Below the pieces are notes generated by a model. It searched no databases, was not told where the DNA came from, and saw only the letters and a list, made by a program, of their open reading frames with translations. A program made the position numbers and the translations under genes. Below, piece by piece: positions 1 through 6,987 of a stretch of 10,754 nt of DNA; the stretch's first letter is position 1, and each line of letters opens with the position of its first letter. The DNA comes from JBQCEE01 sp051960575 (lineage in GTDB: Bacteria > Actinomycetota > Actinomycetes > Mycobacteriales > Jatrophihabitantaceae), in contig NZ_JBQCEE010000275.1 in NCBI RefSeq assembly GCF_051960575.1, forward strand, positions 1-10,754, written 5' to 3'.

Positions 1-18
1 CCTCAACAGAGGGGCGGC

Positions 19-630
19 CTAGTCCTCCGGGCCGCGTTGGTCGGGGGTTTGGGTTTGGTGGCGGGGGGGTTTTTGGGTTTGGTGGTTGGGTTTGGGCGCG
101 ACCGCCCGGGCGCCCCCCGACCGCACCGACAGCCGGCCGACGGCGAGCGCGCCGGTGAACACGATCAGCGCGCCGATGCCGCTGAACATGCCGAGCGCCT
201 CGAGCGCTCGCGCGAAGGGCCGGGTGCTCGTGGCGACGCCGGGCGAGCCGAGGTGCCACCAGCTCGCAACGTCGCGTCCGATGATCAGCCAGGCGCCCGC
301 GGCCGCGCCGATCCAGGCGGCGAACTGCGCGGTCGCCCGGTTCGCGGTCATGATCAGGATCAGGCCGGCGAGCACGGCCACCGCGCCGGGCAGGATCTCG
401 AGCCACCACCTCGCCGCGCTGAAGTCCCACGACTTGGTCGTGCCGTAGGAGTAGTGGAACGACGGGCCGATGAGCGGGATCAGCGCCGCCCACGCCCCGA
501 AGATGATCAGCAGGACACCACTGAGGGCGCCGCGGCTGCGCGGGATCGACATGACCCCGCCGTGGAAGTCGGCGTTGGTGGTCGGTGGTTGCTCGTTCGG
601 GTCGTACGACGCGTTCTTGTGGCGCTTCAT
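19..630 (-). CDS. Small four-helix integral membrane protein of unknown function
   Basis: The 203-residue product has a hydrophilic N-terminus (about 1-30) and then four hydrophobic segments at about 36-56, 79-96, 100-118 and 145-165. They are separated by short loops, including an aromatic one between helices 1 and 2 (HYSYGTTKSWDFSAARWW). The C-terminal tail (about 170-203) is basic, rich in P, Q and T, and low in complexity. I do not recognise a named family; it resembles hypothetical membrane proteins common in actinobacteria, and no catalytic motif is visible. The ATG at 628-630 is supported by a strong Shine-Dalgarno (GGAGGA, complement of 636-641) about 5 nt upstream. The gene is last in a minus-strand series, 72 bp after the DNA glycosylase stop, so it may be co-transcribed or have its own promoter. 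Confidence is good that it is coding and low on function. Confidence 0.8.
   Translation of the reverse strand: MKRHKNASYDPNEQPPTTNADFHGGVMSIPRSRGALSGVLLIIFGAWAALIPLIGPSFHYSYGTTKSWDFSAARWWLEILPGAVAVLAGLILIMTANRATAQFAAWIGAAAGAWLIIGRDVASWWHLGSPGVATSTRPFARALEALGMFSGIGALIVFTGALAVGRLSVRSGGARAVAPKPNHQTQKPPRHQTQTPDQRGPED
43..96 (+). other. G-rich tract with G-quadruplex potential
   Basis: The plus strand carries at least six runs of three or more G (43-47, 51-53, 63-69, 75-77, 88-90, 94-96) separated mostly by T-rich loops of 3-9 nt. This fits the usual G-quadruplex pattern. It lies inside the 3' end of the membrane-protein gene, on its template strand, and encodes the P/Q/T-rich tail. Folding is inferred from the pattern only. 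Confidence 0.5.
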
Positions 631-702
631 GACAGTCCTCCGGGACGGACGGTGATGTCCGTGGGGTACCCAGCGTGATCAGCGTGTAAGCGCGGAACTC
701 CG

Positions 703-1623
703 CTATATGGCCCGGATGTCCACCGGTGAGAAGCGGGGGCCGAAGCGCGGTTTGCCGACGCCCGAGCCCTCGACGAGCCGGACGACGCGCTGGCGGTGTC
801 CCGTCCAGTCGGCGAGCAGTTCCATCATCTCGGCATCGGTGCCGCGCGCCCGGCCGGTGAACCAGTGCACGACGACGTCCTTGATGTGGTAGTCGCCGAC
901 GCTCACGGCGTCCGGGTCGCCCCAGGCCCGCTGGGCGGTCTCGGCGGCGGTCCAGACGCCGATGCCGGGCAGCAGCTGCAGCCGGTGCAGCGCGTCGGCC
1001 CGCGGCATCGAGGTGCACTCCTCGAGCCGGCCCGCCACCGTCGCCGCGGCGCGGATCGCCCGCTGCCGCTGCAGGTCGACGCCGAAGCGGTGCCAGTCCC
1101 AGGTCGGCACCTGCAGCAGCACGGCGGCCGTCGGCGGCACCCGCAGGTCGTCGCGCGGGCCGGGCGCGGGCTCGCCGTACTTCCAGAGCAGCGACTTCCA
1201 GGCCCGCCGTGCGTCCAGGCCGGTGACCCGCTGCTCGAGCACGGCGGGCACAAGCGAGTCCATCACCAGCCCGGTCGACACCAGCCGCAGCCCCGGACGC
1301 CGGCGGCGCAGGTCGTGCAGCCGCGGGTGCCCGCTGAGGTCGCACGCCGACCAGTCGTCGTGCTCGCCGAGCAGCGTCGGCAGGCGCTCGAGCAGCCAGG
1401 CCGCGCCCATCCCCCACGCCGTCGCCGTCACCTCGGGGCCGCGCGCCGCGAGCCGCATCGTGCCCGGCCCGGCGGGCGTCATGCACGCCCACCAGAAGCC
1501 GTCCTCGGCCGGCCGGTGCGCCGGGTCGCCGGCGCCGCGCACCAGCGGTGCGAGCGTGCCGCGCAGGTCGAGCGGACGCTCGGCGCGCCACACCCGGCTG
1601 AGTTCGGTCACACCCACCATCAT
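703..1623 (-). CDS. DNA-3-methyladenine glycosylase family protein (AlkA-like, HhH-GPD)
   Basis: The 306-residue protein carries the hallmarks of the HhH-GPD superfamily of base-excision repair glycosylases, which cut the N-glycosidic bond of alkylated bases. The segment VLEQRV (about 128-133) matches the conserved start of the glycosylase domain. The helix-hairpin-helix lies at about 215-230 (LQLLPGIGVWTAAETA). It is followed by GDYHIK (243-248), whose Asp244 aligns with catalytic Asp238 of E. coli AlkA (family knowledge). The N-terminal 120 residues correspond to the beta-rich AlkA N-domain. The C-terminal RFGPRFSPVDIRAI is typical of actinobacterial members. The first ATG (1621-1623) overlaps the manB stop in an ATGA arrangement, and a second ATG follows at once (1618-1620). 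No good Shine-Dalgarno is visible, so translation is probably coupled to manB. Exact substrate range cannot be told. Most likely a housekeeping repair enzyme carried in a cell-wall operon by position only. Confidence 0.9.
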   Translation of the reverse strand: MMVGVTELSRVWRAERPLDLRGTLAPLVRGAGDPAHRPAEDGFWWACMTPAGPGTMRLAARGPEVTATAWGMGAAWLLERLPTLLGEHDDWSACDLSGHPRLHDLRRRRPGLRLVSTGLVMDSLVPAVLEQRVTGLDARRAWKSLLWKYGEPAPGPRDDLRVPPTAAVLLQVPTWDWHRFGVDLQRQRAIRAAATVAGRLEECTSMPRADALHRLQLLPGIGVWTAAETAQRAWGDPDAVSVGDYHIKDVVVHWFTGRARGTDAEMMELLADWTGHRQRVVRLVEGSGVGKPRFGPRFSPVDIRAI

Positions 1624-2705
1624 CCGGCCGAGAACCGGATCGCGCCGTCGGCCAGCTGCGCCCCCGGCCAGACCCGCGCGCCGGCGCGCAGCTCGAGCCC
1701 GGCGCCGAGCACCGCCCGGTCGCCGATCACGACGTCGTCGAGCACCGTGCCCGCGCCGATCCGCGCGCCGAACCCGACGACCGACCGGGTCACCGTGGCA
1801 CCGTCGCCGATCACCGCGCCGTCGAACAGCACCGATCCGTCGACCACGGCGCCTGCGCCGACGACGGCACCCGCGCCGATCGTCGCGCCGCCGCGCAGGG
1901 TCGCGGTCGGGTCGACGTGCGCGCCGGGCAGGGTCAGCGCCGGGCCGGTCGGGCCCGGCAGCGCCGACGACGGCGCGATGCCCTGCACGAGGTCGGCCGA
2001 CCCCGCGACGAAGTCGCCCGGCGTGCCGAGGTCGCGCCAGTACCCGGCGTCGACGTGCGCCATCACGCGGGCGCCGGCGGCGAGCAGCCCCGGGAAGGTC
2101 TCGCGCTCGACCGACACCGGTCGCCCCTCGGGGATCGAGTCGATCACCGACCGCTTGACCACGTACGCGCCGGCGTGGATCTGGTCGGTGACCGGGTCGG
2201 GGTCCTTCTCGAGGAACGCCGTCACCCGGCCCTCGGCGTCGGTCGGCACGCAGCCGAACGCGCGCGGGTCGGCGACGCGCGTGAGGTGCAGCGTCACGTC
2301 GGCGTCGGCCTGCTCGTGCACGGCCATGAGCGCCGGCAGGTCGGCGCCGCTGATCACGTCGCCGTTGAAGACCAGGACGGTGTCGCCGCGCAGCCGGCCG
2401 GCCACGTTGCGGATCGCACCGCCCGTGCCCAGCGGCTCGACCTCGACGACGTACTCGAGCTCGACCCCGAGCGGGGCGCCGTCACCGAAGTGCCCGCTGA
2501 AGACCTCGGCCCGGTAGGAGGTGCCGAGCACGATGTGGGTGACGCCGGCGTCTCGGATGCGTGTGATGAGGTGCGTCAGCAGCGGCACGCCGGCCGTGGG
2601 CAGCATCGGCTTCGGTGCGGACAGGGTCAGCGGCTTGAGCCGGGTGCCGAGGCCGCCGACCAGGATCACCGCGTCGGTCGAGGTCACCCGCGCAGGGTGC
2701 CACAC
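1620..2705 (-). CDS. manB: Mannose-1-phosphate guanylyltransferase / sugar-phosphate nucleotidyltransferase (ManB-like)
   Basis: The 361-residue protein is expected to make GDP-mannose from mannose-1-phosphate and GTP in the cytoplasm, feeding mannosylated cell-wall polymers and glycoproteins. The N-terminal Rossmann-like domain has the nucleotide signature GGLGTRLKPLT (17-27), then PKPM (31-34), the metal-binding FNGD (113-116), FLEK (164-167), AGAY (178-181) and WRDLGTP (223-229). From about 262 to 350, hexapeptide repeats rich in G-A-x-[IV]-G-x form a left-handed beta-helix. Length and layout match actinobacterial ManB, but the family also includes glucose-1-phosphate thymidylyl- and uridylyltransferases, so substrate is inferred. 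The start is uncertain. GTG 2703-2705 has an AGGA about 13 nt upstream (2719-2722). GTG 2685-2687 gives a shorter N-terminus and has no visible ribosome-binding site. It lies 46 bp after the SpoIID gene and overlaps the glycosylase by 4 bp, indicating an operon. Confidence 0.88.
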   Translation of the reverse strand: MWHPARVTSTDAVILVGGLGTRLKPLTLSAPKPMLPTAGVPLLTHLITRIRDAGVTHIVLGTSYRAEVFSGHFGDGAPLGVELEYVVEVEPLGTGGAIRNVAGRLRGDTVLVFNGDVISGADLPALMAVHEQADADVTLHLTRVADPRAFGCVPTDAEGRVTAFLEKDPDPVTDQIHAGAYVVKRSVIDSIPEGRPVSVERETFPGLLAAGARVMAHVDAGYWRDLGTPGDFVAGSADLVQGIAPSSALPGPTGPALTLPGAHVDPTATLRGGATIGAGAVVGAGAVVDGSVLFDGAVIGDGATVTRSVVGFGARIGAGTVLDDVVIGDRAVLGAGLELRAGARVWPGAQLADGAIRFSAG

Positions 2706-2712
2706 CGGTGTG
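2701..2712. promoter_or_regulatory. 12-bp perfect palindrome at the manB start
   Basis: CACACCGGTGTG is a perfect 12-bp palindrome covering the proposed GTG start of manB, in the 46-bp gap behind the SpoIID gene. It could be an operator or a short structure affecting manB translation. A palindrome of this length can arise by chance a few times in 10 kb of GC-rich DNA, so support is weak. Confidence 0.2.
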
Positions 2713-2751
2713 ACGACGTCCTGCCGATGCCGGGACGGGCCGACGAAGATC

Positions 2752-3987
2752 TCAACCGGCGGTGACGTTGATCCACGTCGTGCCGAGGCCGAGCGCCCAC
2801 TGCAGGTCGTAGCCGCTGAAGTTCACGACCTTCGTCCTGCCGCTCGCGTCCACACCCTGGATGAAGCCGCTCACGACCCGGCCACCCCAGCTGCCGTGGC
2901 CGTCGCGCTGCGTGATCGAGATGCCGGTGGCCTTCTTCAGCCCGAAGTAGGCCGCGAGCCGCGAGACCGCCATCGAGTCGTTCTGCAGGCTCCACGGGTC
3001 GGCGCCGCCGGCCGCGTCGTACGGGTCGGCCTTGGCGACGAGGTAGGGCTGGCCGCCGTCGGACTTCCAGCCGCCGTTCGACGCCGAGAACTCGGCGAAG
3101 ATCGTGTGGCCGCCGTACTGCAGCACCTGGCGCACGTTGTCGGTGACGACGGCCGGGTCGTCCTGCATCGTCAGTTGGCCGGACGGCGAGAACTGCTGGT
3201 AGCCGTTGTAGACCTGGCAGTTGGTGTTGTCGCAGATGTCGTAGGACGCGCCACGCGGGTGCTCGACGGCGTAGCGGCCGTACGAGCGGGCGGCGACGGC
3301 CTGGGCCGACAGCGCGGCCTGGCGCCACGAGCTCGGGATCTCGTAGGGCACGACGCCGCGCACGTACAGCTCCATGCGCACCACGTTGACCGCATCGACG
3401 TCGCCGTTGTCGACCACGCCGCGCAGCTGCCCGAAGTACCGGCCCTCGGTGCCGTCGGTGAACGACACGCGCACGGTCTTGAAGTCGCCGCGGTTGAACG
3501 CCGAGCCGTTCGGCAGGCCGGTCTTCACCGTCGTCCACTGCCTCGAGCCGGGCTTGCGCGACTGCAGCGTGAGCGTGCCGCCCGACGCCGCGAGGTGGTA
3601 GTAGGCGATGCCGGTGGTCGGCAGCGCGCCGTAGTTCGTGAGCGTGAGTCCGGGTTCGGCCCGCACCTGCAGGGCGTGCCCCGTGGCCGAGAGCAGCACG
3701 CGGATCTTCGACGGCGCCAGGGTCACCAGCTGCGTCCCCGGGTAGTAGAAGTTCAGGATCTGCTTGTAACTGAGGCCCTTGAGCGCGGCACCCTCGGCGC
3801 CCCACTGACTCATGCCGTGGCCGTGCCCGTTGCCGCGCGCCGAGATGGCGATCGACCCGGTCGGCGCGATGGTGACGGCGGGACGGGCGGGCGCGGCACC
3901 GGCGGGCTGCGCCATCGAGGGGACGAGCGCAGCGGCGCCCGCCGTCACGATCGTCGCGGTCATCGCTGCGATACGTCGGCCTCGCAT
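2752..3987 (-). CDS. Exported SpoIID/LytB-domain protein (peptidoglycan remodelling)
   Basis: This 411-residue protein belongs to the SpoIID/LytB family. Characterised SpoIID cuts glycan strands as a lytic transglycosylase, and LytB enhances amidase activity. A Sec signal peptide covers about 1-35: basic MRGRR, a hydrophobic core and an AGAAPA cleavage region. Family motifs follow: GNGHGHGMSQWGAEG (52-66), the LSYKQILNFYYPGT segment (72-85), and the core RMELYVRGVVPYEIP (204-218). Glu216 there sits at the position of the SpoIID catalytic glutamate. Next come AQAVAARSY (229-237), ICDNTNCQVYNG (251-262) and FAEFSASNGG (298-306). Its only two cysteines, 252 and 257, could form a local disulfide outside the cell. 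ATG 3985-3987 is preferred because a GGGGAG ribosome-binding site (complement of 3998-4003) lies 10 nt upstream and the signal peptide begins properly. A GTG at 4018-4020 would add 11 residues without a binding site. First gene of the minus-strand series, divergent from the LCP genes. Actinobacteria do not need sporulation for this family; a vegetative cell-wall role is inferred. Confidence 0.88.
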   Translation of the reverse strand: MRGRRIAAMTATIVTAGAAALVPSMAQPAGAAPARPAVTIAPTGSIAISARGNGHGHGMSQWGAEGAALKGLSYKQILNFYYPGTQLVTLAPSKIRVLLSATGHALQVRAEPGLTLTNYGALPTTGIAYYHLAASGGTLTLQSRKPGSRQWTTVKTGLPNGSAFNRGDFKTVRVSFTDGTEGRYFGQLRGVVDNGDVDAVNVVRMELYVRGVVPYEIPSSWRQAALSAQAVAARSYGRYAVEHPRGASYDICDNTNCQVYNGYQQFSPSGQLTMQDDPAVVTDNVRQVLQYGGHTIFAEFSASNGGWKSDGGQPYLVAKADPYDAAGGADPWSLQNDSMAVSRLAAYFGLKKATGISITQRDGHGSWGGRVVSGFIQGVDASGRTKVVNFSGYDLQWALGLGTTWINVTAG

Positions 3988-4165
3988 TAGCACCTGGCTC
4001 CCCAAAATCGGTGTCGACACGCCGGTCGGGCGGCGGATCGAAACCTACATCGGCACGAGTCGGACGAACTTGATCCGAACGGGCCTTGCTTCCTTCGACT
4101 TTGCTGTGCCGACTTGCCCGCGTGGGTGCCGCACGACGGCGGCGGCCGCGGCTACCGTCGCCTCG
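3988..4165. promoter_or_regulatory. Divergent intergenic region between SpoIID and LCP genes
   Basis: This 178-bp spacer must hold promoters for both directions. For the minus strand, a TANNNT-type -10 (TAGGTT, complement of 4042-4047) would give a leader of roughly 45-50 nt before the SpoIID ATG; no convincing -35 was found. For the plus strand, the leaderless -10 at 4153-4158 serves the LCP gene. The shared spacer would allow co-regulation of both envelope units. Confidence 0.4.
4153..4158 (+). promoter_or_regulatory. -10 box of a leaderless promoter for the first LCP gene
   Basis: TACCGT fits TANNNT. Exactly 7 nt (4159-4165) separate it from the ATG at 4166, so transcription would begin at the start codon. 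No Shine-Dalgarno precedes the gene, which agrees with leaderless translation. No clear -35 element is visible. Confidence 0.55.
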
Positions 4166-5653
4166 ATGTCCGCTCCGCCCGAGGTCGCGCCGCTCGCCGC
4201 CCGCCCCATCACCAGGTGGCTGCCGTGGCTGCGCTGGGCCGGGGCGGTGCTCTCGCTGCTGATCTTCGTCGCGTCCGGCGTGGCCTGGGCGATGTACAAG
4301 AACTTCACCGGCGACGTGCGCACTGGCGGGGCGGTGCCGGCCGACGCGACCGACGCCGACGGCGCGGCCGAGAACATCCTGCTGGTCGGCAACGACACCC
4401 GCGACGGCGCGACCCCGGCCGAGCTGAACGCCCTGCACGTCGGCCCGAACGAGGGCACCGTCAACGCCGACACGATGATGGTGCTGCACATCCCCGGCAA
4501 CGGTGGGCGGCCGTCGCTCGTCTCGTTCCCGCGCGACTCGTGGGTGACCATCCCCGGGCACGGCCAGAACAAGCTGAACGCCGCCTACCCGATCGCCTAC
4601 AACGCCGCGAAGGCCGCCGGACGCACCGAGGTGCAGGCCGAGAGCGCCCGGCTGCTGCTGACGATCGCGACGATCCACGCGCTCACCGGCCTGCACATCG
4701 ACCACTACGTGCAGGTGAACCTGCTCGGTTTCTACCGCATCAGCAAGGCGATCGGCGGCATCACCGTCTGCCTCAACGCCGCGCAGAACGCGAGCACCGA
4801 CCGCGACGAGTTCGGCTCGGGCTACTCGGGGATCGACCTGCCGAAGGGCGTCTCGACCATCGAGGGCGACCAGGCGCTGGCGTTCGTGCGGCAGCGGCAC
4901 GGGCTGCCGCACGGCGACCTCGACCGCATCCGCCGCCAGCAGTACTTCCTGTCCGCCGCCTTCGACAAGATCGCCTCGGCCGGCGTGCTGCTGAACCCGT
5001 TCAAGCTGAACAAGCTGCTGCACGCCGTCGGGTCGTCGCTGCTGATCGACCCGGGTCTCGACCTCACCTCGCTCGCGCAGCAGTTCATGTCCCTGACGTC
5101 CGGACGCATCACCTTCACCACGCTGCCGAACACCGGGCCGCAGCTGATCTACCCCGACGGCGTCGAGACGGCGATCGTCGGGGTCGACCGGGCGGCCATC
5201 CCCGACTTCCTGCGCGGGCTCGACGGCCAGGCCCCGACGCTGGCGAAGATCGCCGCTGCCGCGCCCGGCGACACGACGGTCGACGTGCTGAACGGCACCG
5301 ACACGCCCCGGCTGGCGGCGAAGAACGCCGACCAGCTCATCGCGCTGCACTTCAAGGTGAACACCGTCGGCTCGACCGACCAGACGCCGCTGACCACGAT
5401 CGTCTACCCCGCCCGTGACGCCGCCCAGGCTCGCGCGCTGCTCGCCGCCGTCCGTGGCGCCCGCACGGTGCAGAGCGACACGGTGAGCCGGGTGACGCTG
5501 CGGCTCGGCAGCAACGGCGTGCAGGTGCGCGGGCTCGCCGCGGCGTCCCACCCGGTGCCGGCGAACGAGGCCGCAGCCACGTCGTCGTCCTCGCCCTCGT
5601 CCACGGCCGCGAAGCCGGCCGACCCGACCCGCGGGCTGGGCTGCATCGACTGA
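4166..5653 (+). CDS. LCP-family (LytR-CpsA-Psr) glycopolymer transferase with LytR_C domain
   Basis: LCP enzymes transfer lipid-linked glycopolymers (teichoic acid-like, arabinogalactan-type or capsule) to peptidoglycan on the outer membrane face. The 495-residue protein has a short cytoplasmic N-terminus, one transmembrane segment at about 24-43, and an extracytoplasmic LCP domain from about 68 to 270. Within it are ILLVGNDTR (71-79, Asp77), SFPRDSW (120-126, Arg123) and FVRQRHGLPHGDLDRIRRQQYFL (240-262). Those Asp and Arg residues bind the pyrophosphate in known LCP structures. A LytR C-terminal-type domain follows at about 370-455 (starting TVDVLNGTDTPRLAAKNADQ). An A/S/P-rich linker ends in GLGCID. 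The only cysteines are 202, just after GGITV, and 493, third from the end. The ATG at 4166 was chosen over upstream in-frame starts because the -10 box lies 7 nt before it and the membrane anchor then sits normally. A second LCP gene follows 95 bp downstream. Confidence 0.92.
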   Translation: MSAPPEVAPLAARPITRWLPWLRWAGAVLSLLIFVASGVAWAMYKNFTGDVRTGGAVPADATDADGAAENILLVGNDTRDGATPAELNALHVGPNEGTVNADTMMVLHIPGNGGRPSLVSFPRDSWVTIPGHGQNKLNAAYPIAYNAAKAAGRTEVQAESARLLLTIATIHALTGLHIDHYVQVNLLGFYRISKAIGGITVCLNAAQNASTDRDEFGSGYSGIDLPKGVSTIEGDQALAFVRQRHGLPHGDLDRIRRQQYFLSAAFDKIASAGVLLNPFKLNKLLHAVGSSLLIDPGLDLTSLAQQFMSLTSGRITFTTLPNTGPQLIYPDGVETAIVGVDRAAIPDFLRGLDGQAPTLAKIAAAAPGDTTVDVLNGTDTPRLAAKNADQLIALHFKVNTVGSTDQTPLTTIVYPARDAAQARALLAAVRGARTVQSDTVSRVTLRLGSNGVQVRGLAAASHPVPANEAAATSSSSPSSTAAKPADPTRGLGCID

Positions 5654-5673
5654 GGCGCTCGCCGCCGCCCGGC

Positions 5674-5694
5674 GCGCGTCTGATGCGCGTCTGA
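5674..5694 (+). promoter_or_regulatory. Paired 11-nt direct repeat upstream of the second LCP gene
   Basis: GCGCGTCTGA occurs twice, at 5674-5683 and 5685-5694, in direct orientation with an 11-nt period. The pair ends about 41 nt before the -10 box of the next gene. Head-to-tail sites spaced by one helical turn are typical of OmpR/PhoB-type response regulators (general knowledge), so this is a candidate activator or repressor site. It lies in the 95-bp gap after the first LCP gene. Confidence 0.4.
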
Positions 5695-5735
5695 ACCGTG
5701 CCCGAGAGCGCGGCGCGGGTCTCAGCAACCGCCGG

Positions 5736-5741
5736 TAGCCT
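5736..5741 (+). promoter_or_regulatory. -10 box of a leaderless promoter for the second LCP gene
   Basis: TAGCCT is followed by exactly 7 nt and then the GTG at 5749-5751. The hexamer is identical, and the spacing identical, to the -10 box of the serine-hydrolase gene at 9865. There is no ribosome-binding site before the GTG. The second LCP gene therefore seems to have its own promoter. Confidence 0.6.
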
Positions 5742-5748
5742 CGCCGGT

Positions 5749-6987
5749 GTGAGTTCGGGATATGGATCCGCCGTGGCGCCGCTGCCGCCACACCTGGATC
5801 CGCGACGTCCGCGGTCGTCGTCGGGTGGCCGCTGGGTCGTCTGGCGCCGCGTCGGGCTCACCGTGCTCGCCATGGTCTCGGTCTTCGCCCTGGTCGTGTC
5901 GGCGTACGCGTTCTTCTTCTTCCGCAACGTCGACCACAAGGTGCCGCGGTTCGCGTCCAACTTCACGCCGCGCGCCGCCCAGACCAAGACCGACTTCGAC
6001 GGCAGCGACCAGAACCTGCTCGTCGTGGGCAACGACGACCGCTCGAACCTCACGAACCGGCAGGCTGCGGAGCTCAAGGTGGGTAAGGACGGTGGCAGCA
6101 TCGCCACCGACTCGATGATGATCATCCACATCCCGGCCGACGGCTCGAACGCGACGCTCATCTCGCTGCCCCGCGACTCGTACGTGAACATCCCCGGCTA
6201 CGGGATGAACAAGCTCAACGCGGCCTACGCGATGGCCTACACGGACACGAAGGGCTCGCTCGACGCCAAGCGCACCGCCGGCGCCGAGCTGCTCACGAAG
6301 ACCGTCTCGAACCTCACCGGACTCACGATCGACCACTTCATCCAGGTCACCCTGCTCGGCTTCGTGCAGATCAGCGATGCCGTCGGCGGCGTGACGGTGA
6401 ACCTCTGCCACGCCGTCGACGACACCGTCGCGTACAACGCGTCGCAGGGCGTCGAGGGCGGCTCGGGCTTCGTGTCGAAGGCGGGTGTGCAGACGCTGCA
6501 GGGCGTGCGCGCGCTCGAGTTCGTCCGGCAGCGGCACAACCTGCCGAACGGCGACCTCGACCGCGCCGCGCGGCAGCGCTACTTCCTGACCCAGGCGTTC
6601 CGGAAGGTCGTGTCGGCGGGCACGCTGTTCGACCCGAGCCGGCTGAACGCGCTGGCCAACGCGGTCGAGAACTCGGTCTACGTCGACGCCGGCTTCAGCC
6701 TCACCGACCTCGCGCGCCAGGTCGGCACCCTGAGCCCGGACAACATCGTCAGCAAAGCGATCCCGTTCCAGGGTTTCCAGGACACCGAGGTGGGCAGTGT
6801 CGAGGTCGTGAACCCTGCGATCGTCCAGCGCTTCGTCAAGAACCTCATCGACCCGCCCGCGGCCAAGCCGAGCCCGTCGACGGCACCCTCGACGTCCGCG
6901 GCCGGCTCGACACCCGCGTCCGGCCCGACCTCGACCACCGCGAAGCCGAAGCCGCACAAGAAGCCGGCCGCGGCCTGCATCAACTGA
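5749..6987 (+). CDS. LCP-family (LytR-CpsA-Psr) glycopolymer transferase, short form
   Basis: This 412-residue paralogue of the upstream LCP protein has the same predicted envelope ligase role. It has a proline/arginine-rich cytoplasmic N-terminus (1-33), one transmembrane segment at about 36-58 ending in an unusual FFFF run, and an LCP domain from about 85 to 285. The motifs are LLVVGNDDR (90-98), SLPRDSY (139-145) and FVRQRHNLPNGDLDRAARQRYFL (258-280). Unlike its neighbour it lacks the LytR_C domain. After about 370 it has a P/S/T-rich tail, then a lysine-rich patch, ending AAACIN. Its only cysteines are 220 (VTVNLC) and 410, matching the two-cysteine pattern of the first LCP protein. The GTG at 5749 is chosen because of the -10 box 7 nt before it; an in-frame GTG at 5698 would add 17 residues. 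Its stop overlaps the next ATG by one base. Confidence 0.92.
   Translation: MSSGYGSAVAPLPPHLDPRRPRSSSGGRWVVWRRVGLTVLAMVSVFALVVSAYAFFFFRNVDHKVPRFASNFTPRAAQTKTDFDGSDQNLLVVGNDDRSNLTNRQAAELKVGKDGGSIATDSMMIIHIPADGSNATLISLPRDSYVNIPGYGMNKLNAAYAMAYTDTKGSLDAKRTAGAELLTKTVSNLTGLTIDHFIQVTLLGFVQISDAVGGVTVNLCHAVDDTVAYNASQGVEGGSGFVSKAGVQTLQGVRALEFVRQRHNLPNGDLDRAARQRYFLTQAFRKVVSAGTLFDPSRLNALANAVENSVYVDAGFSLTDLARQVGTLSPDNIVSKAIPFQGFQDTEVGSVEVVNPAIVQRFVKNLIDPPAAKPSPSTAPSTSAAGSTPASGPTSTTAKPKPHKKPAAACIN

Noticed and set aside
692..703. GCGGAACTCCGC palindrome at the glycosylase stop as a terminator
   Set aside because: The 5-bp arms leave only a 2-nt loop and there is no T-run, so the hairpin is too small to support a terminator call.
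796..2517. Plus-strand frame of over 570 codons opposite the glycosylase and manB
   Set aside because: It is a shadow of two recognised genes, with a low-complexity translation and no recognisable domain.
2684..5791. Very long minus-strand open frame (over 1000 codons) across the SpoIID and LCP genes
   Set aside because: It lies antisense to or out of frame with well-supported genes. Its translation is Arg/Val/Ala/Gly-rich with no motifs, as expected for shadow frames in GC-rich DNA.
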